64,000 nucleotides of DNA from an uncultured Cryptobacterium sp. (GCA_958410215.1 CATYOF010000012.1:4896-68895), one strand, 5' to 3'; shown: positions 26,696-37,009, numbered from the stretch's first letter. The notes: a model not told the origin generated them from the letters alone. Numbers and translations: made by a program.

Positions 26696-28630
26696 CTATG
26701 GCTCGTTATCAGTGGTTTTAGCATCCTTTTTACCATTATATTGCCTAAGCACAGCATACACATCTTCAGCAACCTGACTAGGCACGACACCAGTTTGTTT
26801 AATTTCTTCCAAGCTTGCCTGTCGCAAAGCCGAAAAAGAGCCAAATGCTTTAAGAAGAGCCTTTTTACGTTTAGGGCCCATCCCCACCACTTCATCCAAA
26901 ATACTAGTGGTCATAGCTTTACCGCGAAGTTCACGATGAAACGTGATGGCAAAACGATGTGCTTCGTCTCGAACCTGCTTTACCAAATACAAGCTGGGAC
27001 TTCCACTGGGTAAAACCACCGGGCCACTATCCTGCCAAGGCACAAACAGTTCTTCGTCGCGCTTAGCCAGACCACAAACAGGGATATCACCTGCGCCCAG
27101 TTCTTCAAGCTGTTTTATGGCAGCAGTTAACTGAGGCTTACCACCGTCAACAATAATCAAGTCTGGCTTTTTACCAAAGCGTTCATCCTGAAGCCGATCC
27201 GCACAATAGCGACGAGCGAATACTTCGCTCATCATGGCAAAGTCGTTCGCTTCTTCAGTTTCCATACGTATTTTAAAGCGGCGATATTGGCTTTTATCAG
27301 GCCTTCCATTGGTAAACACCACCATGGATGCCACTGAATGACGGCCGTGAATGGTAGAAATATCGAAACACTCAATGCGAAGAGGTGGTGCATCCAGCGC
27401 CAGCGCACTTTCCAACTGCATAAGAGCTGCATTTATGCGATCGTCATCGTAGCTACTGCGAGCCTTATAACGCATAAGAACATGACGAGCGTTTTTCTGC
27501 GCCATAGCCATAAGCGCATTCTTTTCACCACGCTGGGGAACCGTAAAACGAACCTTAGCCCCATGGGCGCTTGCCAGCTTTTCGGTAAGCCACGATTCAA
27601 TAACTTCAGCATCTTCGGGTATTTGCTCTACGATTAATTCATGAGGGATAGATTCAGTTGAATCGTAATAGCGCAGTACAAACATACGCAACAATTCCGA
27701 TTCGGGAACATCTTTTCCCTTATTAAAAATAAATTCATTGGTGTTAACAATGCGCCCTTCGCGCAAAATTAAAACGGTAACACCCGCGATGGTTTCCTCG
27801 CGATAAAACGCAATAACATCGGCATTTAAACGATGAGAAGACACCGCATGTTGGGTATCGGAAAGCGATTTAATGGTATCAATGCGACCCTTAATGCGAC
27901 CTGCTCGTTCGAAATCAAGCGCTTCGGCAGCCTGCTGCATTTCCAAGGTAAGTTCTTCGATAAATTCCGAATGTTGACCCGACAAAAAGCGCTCTACCCG
28001 CGCTACTTGTTCCTGATACGCCTCCGGCCCCATTTCGCCACAGCACACCCCAGGTCCTAACCCCACATGGGCATCAAAACAGGGACGTTTCGATAATTCA
28101 AGCTCATCGTATGGCGTTTGCTCCAAACGTCGCGTCATACGACGCCATTCCGCACACGAAGCCGCACAGATGGGTACCACACGACGGACCGTATCCACTA
28201 ATTCGCGCGCAGCACGAGAATCGGTATAAGGCCCAAAGTAGCGCGTTTGGGGCTTGTGCGTTTCACGCGTGTACTTAATAGCAGGAAATACATCCCCTTT
28301 GGTAAGTGCAATAAAGGGATAGCTTTTATCATCCTTAAAGTCAGCGTTGAAATAAGGGGAATATTGTTTAATTAAATTGCGTTCAAGCACCAAACTTTCA
28401 TGCTCGTTAGCAGTTACGACATATTCAAACGAATCGATTTGCGAAACCAACAGCGGAATTTTTTCGCGACTGTCCTGAAAGTTAACATACTGACGCATGC
28501 GAGCACGCAGTTGCTTCGCCTTGCCCACATATATAACTTCCCCTTCGGCATTTTTCCAAAGATATACCCCGGGTTCTGTGGGCACGCTTGCAAGCTGATT
28601 TTTTATTTCTTGAAGTTTAGCAGCGTTCAC
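26696..28630 (-). CDS. uvrC: Excinuclease ABC subunit C
   Basis: The nuclease of nucleotide excision repair, cutting both sides of a lesion after UvrA and UvrB have loaded. It has 644 residues. It contains a GIY-YIG domain (about 17-95, GVYLWKNAEGEVIYVGKAK), a UVR motif (about 208-243), an RNase H-like endonuclease domain (IECFDISTIHGRHSVASMV and LIIVDGGKPQL) and C-terminal helix-hairpin-helix repeats (VVGMGPKRKKALL). The start is GTG, one base after the antiporter stop, so the two genes are coupled. Confidence 0.97.
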   Translation of the reverse strand: MNAAKLQEIKNQLASVPTEPGVYLWKNAEGEVIYVGKAKQLRARMRQYVNFQDSREKIPLLVSQIDSFEYVVTANEHESLVLERNLIKQYSPYFNADFKDDKSYPFIALTKGDVFPAIKYTRETHKPQTRYFGPYTDSRAARELVDTVRRVVPICAASCAEWRRMTRRLEQTPYDELELSKRPCFDAHVGLGPGVCCGEMGPEAYQEQVARVERFLSGQHSEFIEELTLEMQQAAEALDFERAGRIKGRIDTIKSLSDTQHAVSSHRLNADVIAFYREETIAGVTVLILREGRIVNTNEFIFNKGKDVPESELLRMFVLRYYDSTESIPHELIVEQIPEDAEVIESWLTEKLASAHGAKVRFTVPQRGEKNALMAMAQKNARHVLMRYKARSSYDDDRINAALMQLESALALDAPPLRIECFDISTIHGRHSVASMVVFTNGRPDKSQYRRFKIRMETEEANDFAMMSEVFARRYCADRLQDERFGKKPDLIIVDGGKPQLTAAIKQLEELGAGDIPVCGLAKRDEELFVPWQDSGPVVLPSGSPSLYLVKQVRDEAHRFAITFHRELRGKAMTTSILDEVVGMGPKRKKALLKAFGSFSALRQASLEEIKQTGVVPSQVAEDVYAVLRQYNGKKDAKTTDNEP

Positions 28631-28631
28631 C

Positions 28632-30680
28632 TTAAACCTGATCTTCCACGTCCATCAACATGAGCATGGTGTTATCGCGCATTTCTTTTGCCTGAGCACG
28701 CGTTAAATCGCCTGATGCATAGAAGTCTTGAATTACCTCAAGCTCAAGTTGCAAACCCCGTCTTTGGATGTCACTGGTGCTTACCATAACATTTTCTACA
28801 GCCTCTGAAGTAACCGTAGCATCGTTTGATTCTTCGAGCACCGCCAAAGCGCGTTCGTGCCTAATAAGCAAACGTGCTACTTCATCACTGGGGTAACGAG
28901 GGTCGTCAACCAAGGAACGAAGGAATTCAACTGCATACTGTTCGCTCATTACGCGCGCCTTATCTATGGCCGCCTTGTCTTCATCGCGACTAAACGGAAG
29001 CGAACTCAAAATACCGTGTTTGATAAGCGACACCCAATTGCGCAACCTGCCTAAACTATACTTCGCAATAAGTGAAGGACCTTTTTCATGCGCTATCAGG
29101 CTTTTATGACGCGAGAGCGCATCAATAACACGATAGACCGCATAGGGTTCTAGTTCTTTGCGCTTTGCCGCTTCGTAGAGCTTTTGCGCTTGATGTTCAA
29201 TTACTTCAAACGTTAATTTAGGAGAAGGCGGAGCATCTTCAAGGGTGTTACTCATCGATCGAATGTTGCGAATGCGCTGGTTGTACGACTTAATAACCTG
29301 CTTTGTTTCGCGATCGTTTTCGTCGGTCGAATCCGCCATTAAACGTTCGATAACGGTACGAAGAATTTCAATACGGGTTCGTTCGTAGTCAGCCACTTCT
29401 TCTTCATCAATTTCTTTTTCATTTTTCGGAGCCAAAATAGGCAACAAGAAATTAGCGAGCAAAAGCGTGCATACGATAACGCCCGAAGCAAGGAAGATGA
29501 TAAGAGAACGCTGCGGGAATGGCTCGCCCGAACCCACGAAAAACGGAATCGAAAACGCGATGGATAAGGTAATAGCACCTTTGGGACCACCAATGGTGGT
29601 GATCAAGGCATCCTTAACGGTTTTCTTATTAAATTTATCTCGCTTGCCGGTTAGAGGATTTCTGAACAGGCGCGCCATGAGTAAGGCCCACGCAAAACGA
29701 AGCCCCACAATAAGCGCCGTAAGAATAAGCACATATCCGATAAGATCAAAGTTATCGATATACACATTGTCCCACGTTGATTGCATAGCATTGGGAAGCT
29801 GGATACCCAAAAGAACAAACACAATGCCATTTAAGGTAAAGCTGATTACCTTCCACACACTGGAAAGAGCAATGTTTAATCGCGAATGATAGGGCGAGAT
29901 ACGCTGATCACGTAAAAGCGACCACACAATACCACAAGCTACAACGCCTAAAATACCCGATACATGCAAGGTTTCTGCGATAAGAAACACAATAAAGGGC
30001 ATGGAAACTTCTAGGAACACATGAAACGTAATGTTTTCCAAACCCATATCACGTACGCGATGGGCAAGAAACGCGAATATCAGTGCAAGCAGAATTCCTA
30101 GAACAATGCCACCAAAGAAGGTAAAAGCGAAAGACGTAGCCGCATCGGCCAACGAAAAGAATCCTGTAACTGCTGCCGCAATGGCAAACTGAAAAGAAAC
30201 TACACCGGAAGCATCATTGATCAGCGCTTCGCCTTGCAAAATAGCATTTTCCCTTTTACCAACCTGCGCTTCGCGCTTCAAGGCAGCAACTGCCACCGCA
30301 TCGGTAGGACCTAACGCAGCACCAAGCGCAAAAGCTGCTGCCAGAGGGATTGAAGGCACGAGCCAATGCAGCACAAAGCCAACACACAGCACAATTAACA
30401 ACACAAGGCCTATGGCGTAAGAAACAATAATGCCTTTGTTGTCCCATAAACTTTTTTTGTTCGCCTCAATGGAGTCATGGAATAACAAGGGCGCAATAAA
30501 CAGAATAAGGAATAATTCTGGGTCAATCGAAACATGAATGGGCGATATGGCTAAAAACGCAATTATTACGCCCAGTCCAATTTGAATTAAAGGAGAAGAA
30601 ATTCGAGGTACTACCTGATCCAATACCGAAGAAAGCAAGACTGCAACCATTAACAATAAAATGAGCTCAAATGCTTCCAC
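28632..30680 (-). CDS. CPA1-type Na+/H+ antiporter with long cytosolic tail
   Basis: A 682-residue monovalent cation:proton antiporter. The first 420 residues or so hold 11-12 membrane helices with the family marks GPTDAVAV and NDASGVVSF, whose Asp residues form the ion site. The remaining 260 residues are cytosolic and charged, with EEVADYERTRIEILR and further helices resembling the tails of bacterial NhaP/YjcE-type proteins. It presumably exports Na+ and regulates pH. The start is GTG (30680) with AAGGAG eight bases upstream. The gene is directly followed by uvrC. Confidence 0.9.
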   Translation of the reverse strand: MEAFELILLLMVAVLLSSVLDQVVPRISSPLIQIGLGVIIAFLAISPIHVSIDPELFLILFIAPLLFHDSIEANKKSLWDNKGIIVSYAIGLVLLIVLCVGFVLHWLVPSIPLAAAFALGAALGPTDAVAVAALKREAQVGKRENAILQGEALINDASGVVSFQFAIAAAVTGFFSLADAATSFAFTFFGGIVLGILLALIFAFLAHRVRDMGLENITFHVFLEVSMPFIVFLIAETLHVSGILGVVACGIVWSLLRDQRISPYHSRLNIALSSVWKVISFTLNGIVFVLLGIQLPNAMQSTWDNVYIDNFDLIGYVLILTALIVGLRFAWALLMARLFRNPLTGKRDKFNKKTVKDALITTIGGPKGAITLSIAFSIPFFVGSGEPFPQRSLIIFLASGVIVCTLLLANFLLPILAPKNEKEIDEEEVADYERTRIEILRTVIERLMADSTDENDRETKQVIKSYNQRIRNIRSMSNTLEDAPPSPKLTFEVIEHQAQKLYEAAKRKELEPYAVYRVIDALSRHKSLIAHEKGPSLIAKYSLGRLRNWVSLIKHGILSSLPFSRDEDKAAIDKARVMSEQYAVEFLRSLVDDPRYPSDEVARLLIRHERALAVLEESNDATVTSEAVENVMVSTSDIQRRGLQLELEVIQDFYASGDLTRAQAKEMRDNTMLMLMDVEDQV

Positions 30681-30876
30681 TAATCAGGCTCCTTACCACA
30701 TAAAGGCTACTCATTGATGCGCTGTATAACCGCCTTATTTCCACTCTTTCAGAAGATATATTATCTACAAAATGCCCCTATATAAGAAGCATTTTGACAC
30801 TAACTACGACAACTTCATAACTAAAGAGGAATAACGTTCTGTGGTACGATTTCTTAAAATATTTGCGTTTTAGGTA

Positions 30877-30904
30877 TTGCATGAAACGTAAAAGCATGTA
30901 AAAT
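30877..30904 (+). promoter_or_regulatory. Promoter of tRNA-His
   Basis: TTGCAT (30877-30882) and TAAAAT (30899-30904) are 16 bases apart. They end 16 bases before the tRNA. Confidence 0.55.
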
Positions 30905-30920
30905 ACTTTCTTGCGCTTAT

Positions 30921-30998
30921 GGTGGCTATAGTTCAGTTGGCTAGAATGCCAGATTGTGGCTCTGGAGGTCGTCGGTTCGAGTCCGATTAGCCACCCCA
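30921..30998 (+). tRNA. tRNA-His (GTG)
   Basis: The acceptor stem GTGGCTA/TAGCCAC has the extra G at -1 (30921) opposite C73, the hallmark of tRNA-His. The anticodon is GTG in GATTGTGGCTC, the T-arm is GGTTCGAGTCC, and CCA is encoded. Confidence 0.97.
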
Positions 30999-31028
30999 GC
31001 GCAACTTGAAAAATAAGCAAAATTTTTC

Positions 31029-31057
31029 TTGCAAATAGAAATTGGTTGCTTTAAAAT
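31029..31057 (+). promoter_or_regulatory. Promoter of tRNA-Lys
   Basis: TTGCAA (31029-31034) and TAAAAT (31052-31057) are 17 bases apart, about 40 bases before the tRNA. Confidence 0.45.
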
Positions 31058-31098
31058 AGCCTAGCGCTTTGACGCAAATCGTTTTTACGAAACCATTT

Positions 31099-31174
31099 GG
31101 ACCGTTAGCTTAGTTGGTAGAGCAGGGGACTCTTAATCCCAAGGTCCGGGGTTCGAGTCCCCGACGGTCCACCA
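31099..31174 (+). tRNA. tRNA-Lys (CTT)
   Basis: The acceptor stem GGACCGT/ACGGTCC, D-arm, anticodon CTT (GGGACTCTTAATCCC) and T-arm GGGGTTCGAGTCCCC are intact. CCA is encoded. Confidence 0.97.
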
Positions 31175-31184
31175 TTGAATCTTC

Positions 31185-31208
31185 GCTCCCCTTTCGGGAG
31201 CTTTTTTA
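31185..31208 (+). terminator. Terminator of tRNA-Lys
   Basis: GCTCCC pairs with GGGAGC around CTTTC, followed by TTTTTTA. Confidence 0.9.
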
Positions 31209-31388
31209 TTGTCGAAATTTAGACTTTTTCCTGAAATTCGGACTTTTTTCTCAAAAATCAGGGGTACCCTGCAGAAAATCCTTAGTTGTGAGAGGTTCAA
31301 TATCTTTGGTGTATAGCGCTTTTGCTCCTCTCGGCAAGTTCAAGCGCGGTGTTTGCTATTATCGTAGTGTTACCCGACAGGAGGAATA

Positions 31389-32318
31389 ATGCTTGGATCC
31401 ACCCTCATATTGGTAAACCCTGCCGCACGAAGTGGCAAAGCCTCTGAAGTAGCCGCTCAAACAGCAAGCGTACTCGATCAATTAAAAGCACATTCACCTC
31501 AGGAACTTACCAGCTATTCATTTCATTACACTATTGCTCCTCATGATGCTACTTCGTTTATTCAACAAGAAGGTGCACAGTACGACACGATTATTGCCGT
31601 CGGGGGTGACGGTATTGTTAACGAAGTCATTAATGGGCTTATGGCTATTCCTGCAGCTAATCGACCTCGCTTCGGTCTAATCCCCTGCGGAAATGGCGAT
31701 GATTTTGCTCGCAGCATCCACATGGATCGCAACCCCGCCCAATCGCTTCAGCAGTTCGCTACACGCACGCTCACGCCAAAACGCATAGATGTAGGACGAG
31801 CAAATACCCAGTGGTTTGCAGAAACTCTATCGTTTGGGTTGGATGCAGCTATAGCGCTTGGAACCCAAGAGCTTCGTACCAAAACAAAGCGTACGGGCAC
31901 CAGCCTTTATGTGCAATGCGGTATAGATCAGTTAAGGAACCATCGCGATATCCACGAAGTAACCATGACTCTCGATGGTGGCGCTCCCCAATCAATTGCC
32001 TGCTATATGCTCGCTATACAAAACGGCATGAGCTATGGGGGCGGCTTTAAAGTATGTCCTCAAGCACGTCTTAATGATGGCCTGCTTGATATCTGCTACG
32101 CTACCCCGCCACTTTCATTTATGGCAGCAACTACGCTGTTTCTTAAGGCAAAAGATGGCAAGCACATACACGACCAACATATTCATTTTGAAACCGCAAA
32201 ACGAATCGAATTATCCTTCAAACATGCCTTGCCTTCACAAATTGATGGCGAAAAGTTCGATGATACCGAAGTGGTAATTGAAACATTCCCCGGTGAGCTT
32301 GAAGTTCTTATGCCTTAG
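31389..32318 (+). CDS. YegS/BmrU-type lipid (diacylglycerol) kinase
   Basis: A 309-residue DAGK-catalytic-domain protein. LVNPAARSGKA starts the fold. GGDGIVNEV is the nucleotide loop, with Ile where most members have Thr, and GNGDDFARS is the next conserved motif. The C-terminal beta-sandwich has ARLNDGLLDICY and the catalytic-base region QIDGEKFD. Members phosphorylate diacylglycerol or related lipids, feeding phosphatidate back to phospholipid synthesis. AGGAGG lies upstream of the ATG. It is transcribed alone. Confidence 0.88.
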   Translation: MLGSTLILVNPAARSGKASEVAAQTASVLDQLKAHSPQELTSYSFHYTIAPHDATSFIQQEGAQYDTIIAVGGDGIVNEVINGLMAIPAANRPRFGLIPCGNGDDFARSIHMDRNPAQSLQQFATRTLTPKRIDVGRANTQWFAETLSFGLDAAIALGTQELRTKTKRTGTSLYVQCGIDQLRNHRDIHEVTMTLDGGAPQSIACYMLAIQNGMSYGGGFKVCPQARLNDGLLDICYATPPLSFMAATTLFLKAKDGKHIHDQHIHFETAKRIELSFKHALPSQIDGEKFDDTEVVIETFPGELEVLMP

Positions 32319-32383
32319 CGAACTCGATTTGCCTTAACGAACCCGAAATTCTACTGTTTTATCGAACTCGGAGTGTAACTTCC

Positions 32384-33439
32384 CTACCACAAACGTCGAT
32401 ATACCAACGCACCCGCATCATTGACCGTGCGTGAAAGCAAACCAAGATCAAGCATATATTCCAAGGTGCCAAATATCGTAGCAATGCGGTTTATTTGCGT
32501 AGAAATAGGAAATCCTTCAAGACCTTTTGGATAGTGAGCAGCACCCAAAATAGCCGCCTGACGTACCGTAAGCTCATCGTCGTTTTCAAACAGCTTGCGC
32601 GCACGAATTACCAGCGTCTCGTAACGTCCTTCAAGCATCGAAATAAACCGATTGATCTCAAACGAACCTAACAATGGGTTATGGTGGCACATATACACCG
32701 CCTGCAAGTTAAGTGCTTTGAGCTGTGCAAGGCTTTCCAAATACCTCGAAATAAGATGTTCATTTGCGGCATACTGCATACAACCAGGTGGAGCGTAGCA
32801 AATATGATCACCCGCAAACAATATCTTTTTATTGCGATCAAGAAGACATAGATGATTGGAAGTGTGACCAGGGGTTAAAAGGGCTTCAAAATGGTATCCC
32901 GCAAGAGAAATTACTTCCCCACCGTGCAATTCAACACGCGTGCCTTGGGTTAGAACCTGAGCTTTTTTGCCTGAAGCAACAAGACGAATAAAAGAAGCTG
33001 CAGATTCGCTATCCAAATCAGTCGAAGCACTTTGCACAAAGAAGGTTTTCATTAACGCTTCAGAGTCAACCTGGGTAGGCCCTGAATAGAGCGTCTTTGC
33101 CCCTTTATGAACACAGTACAGCAGGTTTCCATCATGATCATCATGAAAGTGAGATAAAAAAACTTCTGTTTGGTTCCAAGGCACATGGAGAATACGCTCT
33201 ACCCCATCAAGTGCTTCCGTACCACACAGATCGGGATGTCCGGTGTCAAAAATAAGAGCACGACTCCTTGGTTCTGCAATGCAATACAACTCTATGCGTT
33301 TGCAAAAAGGAAAACCCACTACATCAAAACTGCTTCGATATATATGCGATCTGAAAGGATAGCGCAGGGGAACCTCTTCAAGTACGCGTATAGCCTTGTA
33401 AGTAACACCTGGCCATCGGTACTCCGGTTCAAAATCCAT
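32384..33439 (-). CDS. MBL-fold metallo-hydrolase with C-terminal winged-helix-like region
   Basis: A 351-residue protein. The metallo-beta-lactamase fold is marked by HFHDDHDGN (HxHxDH), TPGHTSNH, AGDHICY and the later MCHHNPLL. The last 90 residues or so (ARKLFENDDELTVRQAAILGA and the segment after) resemble the helical C-terminal LACTB2/winged-helix extension of this family. The substrate is unknown; such proteins hydrolyse thioesters, lactones or phosphodiesters. The ATG at 33439 is preferred because AAGGA lies seven bases upstream; other in-frame ATGs lack proper spacing. Confidence 0.8.
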   Translation of the reverse strand: MDFEPEYRWPGVTYKAIRVLEEVPLRYPFRSHIYRSSFDVVGFPFCKRIELYCIAEPRSRALIFDTGHPDLCGTEALDGVERILHVPWNQTEVFLSHFHDDHDGNLLYCVHKGAKTLYSGPTQVDSEALMKTFFVQSASTDLDSESAASFIRLVASGKKAQVLTQGTRVELHGGEVISLAGYHFEALLTPGHTSNHLCLLDRNKKILFAGDHICYAPPGCMQYAANEHLISRYLESLAQLKALNLQAVYMCHHNPLLGSFEINRFISMLEGRYETLVIRARKLFENDDELTVRQAAILGAAHYPKGLEGFPISTQINRIATIFGTLEYMLDLGLLSRTVNDAGALVYRRLW

Positions 33440-33669
33440 GCTCATATCCTTCCTCATTGTGTGAAACTTTCTCGTATCTGCTTAGGTGCCCTACGGTGCT
33501 AAAGCATTAAACAGGAAAAGCAGTATCTAAAGTGTTGTTTAAGCGTAAGCGGCTTAGTTATTGCTACCCTTTGATCTATGTAAACAAACAAACTATTCTG
33601 TTGCTGAATCAGCAACACTTTTGATAATAGCGCAATCAGCCCTTTAAAAGAAAATATGGCCTAAATGAG

Positions 33670-33700
33670 CAAAAGGCCCAAGAGTCTCTTGAGCCTTTTG
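33670..33700 (-). terminator. Possible bidirectional terminator after gdhA
   Basis: CAAAAGGC (33670-33677) pairs with GCCTTTTG (33693-33700), extended inwards by CAAGAG/CTCTTG after one mismatch. T-rich sequence follows on the plus side (ACTTTTT), and a T-run is built into the stem on the minus side. The rest of the 318-base gap 33440-33757 shows nothing recognisable. Confidence 0.55.
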
Positions 33701-33757
33701 ACTTTTTAAAAATTAACGCAGAGTTTGCTTACGAATTGTGAGCCCACAAAATATGGC

Positions 33758-35089
33758 TTACACAATACCCTGAGCCAACATAGCATCAGCAAGCTTCTTG
33801 AAGCCAGCAATGTTTGCACCTGCCACATAGTCACCTTCAACACCGTATTCACGTGCAGCATCGTCTGCAGCATGGAAGATGTTCTTCATGATGCCCTGAA
33901 GTTTAGCGTCAACTTCTTCGAAAGACCAAGAAAGACGCTCGGAGTTCTGAGACATTTCCAAACCAGAAGTTGCAACGCCACCAGCATTTGCTGCCTTACC
34001 AGGCATAAATACGATGCCGTTTTCCTGCAGATACTCGGTAGCATCCATAGTGGTAGGCATGTTAGCGCCTTCAGCTACAATCTGGCAGCCATTAGCAACC
34101 AAAGCCTTAGCATCATCAATAAGGAGTTCATTTTGAGTTGCGCAAGGAAGAGCAATATCAACCTTGATATTCCAAACGCCACGACCGTCATGATATTCAA
34201 CACCTTCACGACGCTTTGCGTATTCAGAAATACGGCCGCGTTCAACTTCCTTGATCTGCTTTACCAAAGCAACATCAATTCCATTAGGATCATAAATCCA
34301 ACCGGTGGAGTCAGACAGGGTAACTACCTTTGCACCCAACTGCTGGGCCTTTTCGGTAGCATAAATTGCAACGTTACCAGAACCAGATACGGCAACCGTC
34401 TTACCCTCGAAAGAATCGCCCTTGCAAGCAAGGTATTCCTGTACAAAATAAATCAAACCATAGCCAGTTGCTTCGGTACGAGCCAGAGAGCCACCATAGG
34501 AAAGACCCTTGCCGGTCAAAACGCCTTCCCAAACATTGCGAATACGCTTGTACTGACCAAACATATAGCCAATTTCACGAGCGCCCGTTCCGATGTCACC
34601 AGCAGGAACGTCGGTATCAGCACCTACATGCTTGCAAAGCTCGGTCATGAAGGACTGGCAGAAACGCATTACTTCAGCGTCAGACTTACCCTTAGGATCG
34701 AAGTCAGAACCGCCCTTGCCGCCGCCCATAGGAAGCGTGGTCAAGCTGTTCTTGAAAATCTGCTCAAAACCAAGGAACTTAATAATGCCAAGGTTTACGG
34801 AAGGATGAAGACGAAGACCACCCTTGTAAGGGCCAAGGCAGCTGTTGAACTGTACGCGGAAACCACGATTTACCTGAACTTTACCCTCGTCGTCTACCCA
34901 AGGAACACGGAACATAATAACGCGTTCTGGTTCTACAATGCGCTCAAGCAATCCAGCCTTTTCGTATTCTGGATGAGCCTCAATAACAGGCTTCAAAGAC
35001 GTAAGAACTTCAGTTACCGCCTGAATAAACTCAGGCTCGTTGGCATTCTTTGCCTTAACCTGTTCAATAACGGAGTCGACGTAACTCAT
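33758..35089 (-). CDS. gdhA: NADP-type glutamate dehydrogenase
   Basis: This enzyme interconverts glutamate and 2-oxoglutarate plus ammonia. It has 443 residues, matching the hexameric short type. The substrate lysine motif GPYKGGLRLHPSVN, the catalytic region LPMGGGKGGSDFDPKGKSD and the VPAGDIGTGAREIGYM block are intact; the coenzyme fold is marked by VAVSGSGNVA. NADP preference is inferred from similarity. The ATG at 35089 has GGAGG six bases upstream; an earlier TTG or ATG adds residues without a site. The complementary strand is also open for 460 codons, a codon-use by-product. Confidence 0.94.
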   Translation of the reverse strand: MSYVDSVIEQVKAKNANEPEFIQAVTEVLTSLKPVIEAHPEYEKAGLLERIVEPERVIMFRVPWVDDEGKVQVNRGFRVQFNSCLGPYKGGLRLHPSVNLGIIKFLGFEQIFKNSLTTLPMGGGKGGSDFDPKGKSDAEVMRFCQSFMTELCKHVGADTDVPAGDIGTGAREIGYMFGQYKRIRNVWEGVLTGKGLSYGGSLARTEATGYGLIYFVQEYLACKGDSFEGKTVAVSGSGNVAIYATEKAQQLGAKVVTLSDSTGWIYDPNGIDVALVKQIKEVERGRISEYAKRREGVEYHDGRGVWNIKVDIALPCATQNELLIDDAKALVANGCQIVAEGANMPTTMDATEYLQENGIVFMPGKAANAGGVATSGLEMSQNSERLSWSFEEVDAKLQGIMKNIFHAADDAAREYGVEGDYVAGANIAGFKKLADAMLAQGIV

Positions 35090-35154
35090 AAATTCCTCCT
35101 CGATTAACACTCAACGTTCAGTATGGTATCAAAGAGAAGTACTTTATTTAAATA

Positions 35155-35203
35155 AAGCCACCCCTCGTTAACATGTTCGAAACAAACAATCGGGGGATGG
35201 CTT
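35155..35203 (-). terminator. Terminator of argS
   Basis: AAGCCACCCC pairs with GGGGATGGCTT (one mismatch) around a loop of about 25 bases. On the minus strand it is followed by TTTATTT. Confidence 0.55.
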
Positions 35204-35293
35204 AAAACATCGGATAACTGTAATGAAGCGATATACGGCTGCCTTGTATGCTAGGCCAAGAGCGATAGATCGGCTGCTGGTAGCAAATAAAAG

Positions 35294-37009
35294 CTACATA
35301 CGCTCTGGTGCCGAAACACCCAAAAGGTTAAGCGTGAGGGCCAAAACAATACGAGCAGAATCAGCCAAAGCAAGACGAGCCTGTTCGATTTCTTCACCTT
35401 CACCAATAACACGGCAATTCGTATAGAACGAATGGAACAGCGAAGCTAGGTCCTGCGCATAGTGAGTCAAACGGAATGGCGCACGGTCGCGTGCTGCACC
35501 TGCAATTAAATCCGTGAAATCGGCCATCTTGCGCATAAGATCCAGTTCGCTTTCGTGTGTTAACACAGTAAGGTTTGCTGAATCAATATGCAACGCCTCT
35601 ACCAAATCGGCAACCGTTGCCCCTTCGGTATCGATTCCACGAGCTTGCGCCGCTTTGCGCAAAATAGAGCAAATACGAGCATGGGCGTACTGCACGTAGT
35701 ACACCGGGTTTGAAGCATCCTTTTTCTTTGCTACTTCAATATCGAAATCAATGGATTGATCGGAAGACTTGGATAACATCATATAGCGCGTTGCATCAAC
35801 GCCTACTTCATCAATTAATTCACGGAAGGTAATCATTTCACCTGTTCGCTTAGACATGCGAACCTGCTGACCATCACGGAACAGCGTTACTAGCTGACCA
35901 AGCACCACTTCCAGAGCATCAGGATAACCCCACGCCGCCATCATTGCCTGACAGCGAGGAATATAACCATGATGGTCTGCACCCCAGATATCAATGAGAT
36001 GATCGTAACCACGTTGCATCTTGTCATAGTGATAGGCCACATCAGACATGAAGTACGTCAACTCGCCATTTGTCTTAATTAAGACGCGATCTTTTTCATC
36101 GCCAAAGGCAGTGGAGCGGAAATAGGTTGCCCCATCCTGTTCAAAAATATAGCCACGTTCTTTCATGACTTCAAAAGCACGATCTACCTTTGTTTTGCCT
36201 TCCTCATCAGGCACAAATAGAGAACGCTCAGAAAACCAGGTGTCAAAATGATTGCCAAAAATTTCCAACGTTTCTTTCACGTTGTCCATCATGGCCTTAT
36301 AGCCCATTTCACGAAACTCATGACGACGAGTATCGGGATCAACCGAAAGCCACTTATCACCATCACGGTCAATAATGTGCTGGGCAAGTTCTTTTACGTA
36401 GCCACCACCATACGATGCCTCGGGCATTTCAACATCCTGCCCTAAGGCCTGCTGATAGCGCACCACCAAAGAATCAGCAAACACATTCATCTGATTTCCC
36501 TGGTCATTGATGTAAAACTCTTCATCTACCTCATAACCAGCATGACGCATAACACGCGCAATAGCATCGCCTAAAGCTGCCCAACGACCATGACCTACAT
36601 GCATAGGTCCTGTTGGATTAGCCGAAACGTATTCCAAATCCACCTTACAAGGCTCAGGAAGACTTGATTTGCCATAGGCGCTTCCCTGCTCGCGAACTTC
36701 GGTGATAACCTTTTGAAATACCGAATTTGCAAGCGTAAGGTTAATAAAGCCAGGACCTGCAATTTCAACCGTTTCAATAAGATCGTTTTCGGGAAGATGA
36801 TCCACCAAAATTTGCGCAATTTGACGAGGACTCATACGAGCTGCTTTTGCAAGACGCATCGCAATAGTGCAAGCCCAATCGCCATGACCTTCTTCGCGAG
36901 GGCGTTCTAGGGTAGGTACCGGAACTTCATCTAAAGGCAATTCGCCTGCTTGAACAGCTGAAGTAAGAGCGTTGTGTAATACCACCTCTAAAGATTCACG
37001 AATGGTCAT
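35294..37009 (-). CDS. argS: Arginyl-tRNA synthetase
   Basis: A class I synthetase of 571 residues. The additional N-terminal domain is followed by the HIGH motif as HVGHGR in ANPTGPMHVGHGR, and the KMSKS-equivalent loop as RMSKRTGEM. The DALR anticodon-binding domain at the end begins near NPVYYVQYAHARI, typical of this enzyme. AAGGA lies six bases before the ATG. It is probably transcribed with its own terminator ahead of gdhA. Confidence 0.97.
   Translation of the reverse strand: MTIRESLEVVLHNALTSAVQAGELPLDEVPVPTLERPREEGHGDWACTIAMRLAKAARMSPRQIAQILVDHLPENDLIETVEIAGPGFINLTLANSVFQKVITEVREQGSAYGKSSLPEPCKVDLEYVSANPTGPMHVGHGRWAALGDAIARVMRHAGYEVDEEFYINDQGNQMNVFADSLVVRYQQALGQDVEMPEASYGGGYVKELAQHIIDRDGDKWLSVDPDTRRHEFREMGYKAMMDNVKETLEIFGNHFDTWFSERSLFVPDEEGKTKVDRAFEVMKERGYIFEQDGATYFRSTAFGDEKDRVLIKTNGELTYFMSDVAYHYDKMQRGYDHLIDIWGADHHGYIPRCQAMMAAWGYPDALEVVLGQLVTLFRDGQQVRMSKRTGEMITFRELIDEVGVDATRYMMLSKSSDQSIDFDIEVAKKKDASNPVYYVQYAHARICSILRKAAQARGIDTEGATVADLVEALHIDSANLTVLTHESELDLMRKMADFTDLIAGAARDRAPFRLTHYAQDLASLFHSFYTNCRVIGEGEEIEQARLALADSARIVLALTLNLLGVSAPERM

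Noticed and set aside
31114..31389. Open frame over tRNA-Lys and its terminator
   Set aside because: It runs through the tRNA and a terminator stem and has no coding features.
33725..35107. A 460-codon open frame antisense to gdhA
   Set aside because: It lies over a complete, well-conserved gdhA, has no ribosome site or recognisable domain, and reads as codon-bias shadow. Long antisense frames over gdh genes are a known artefact.
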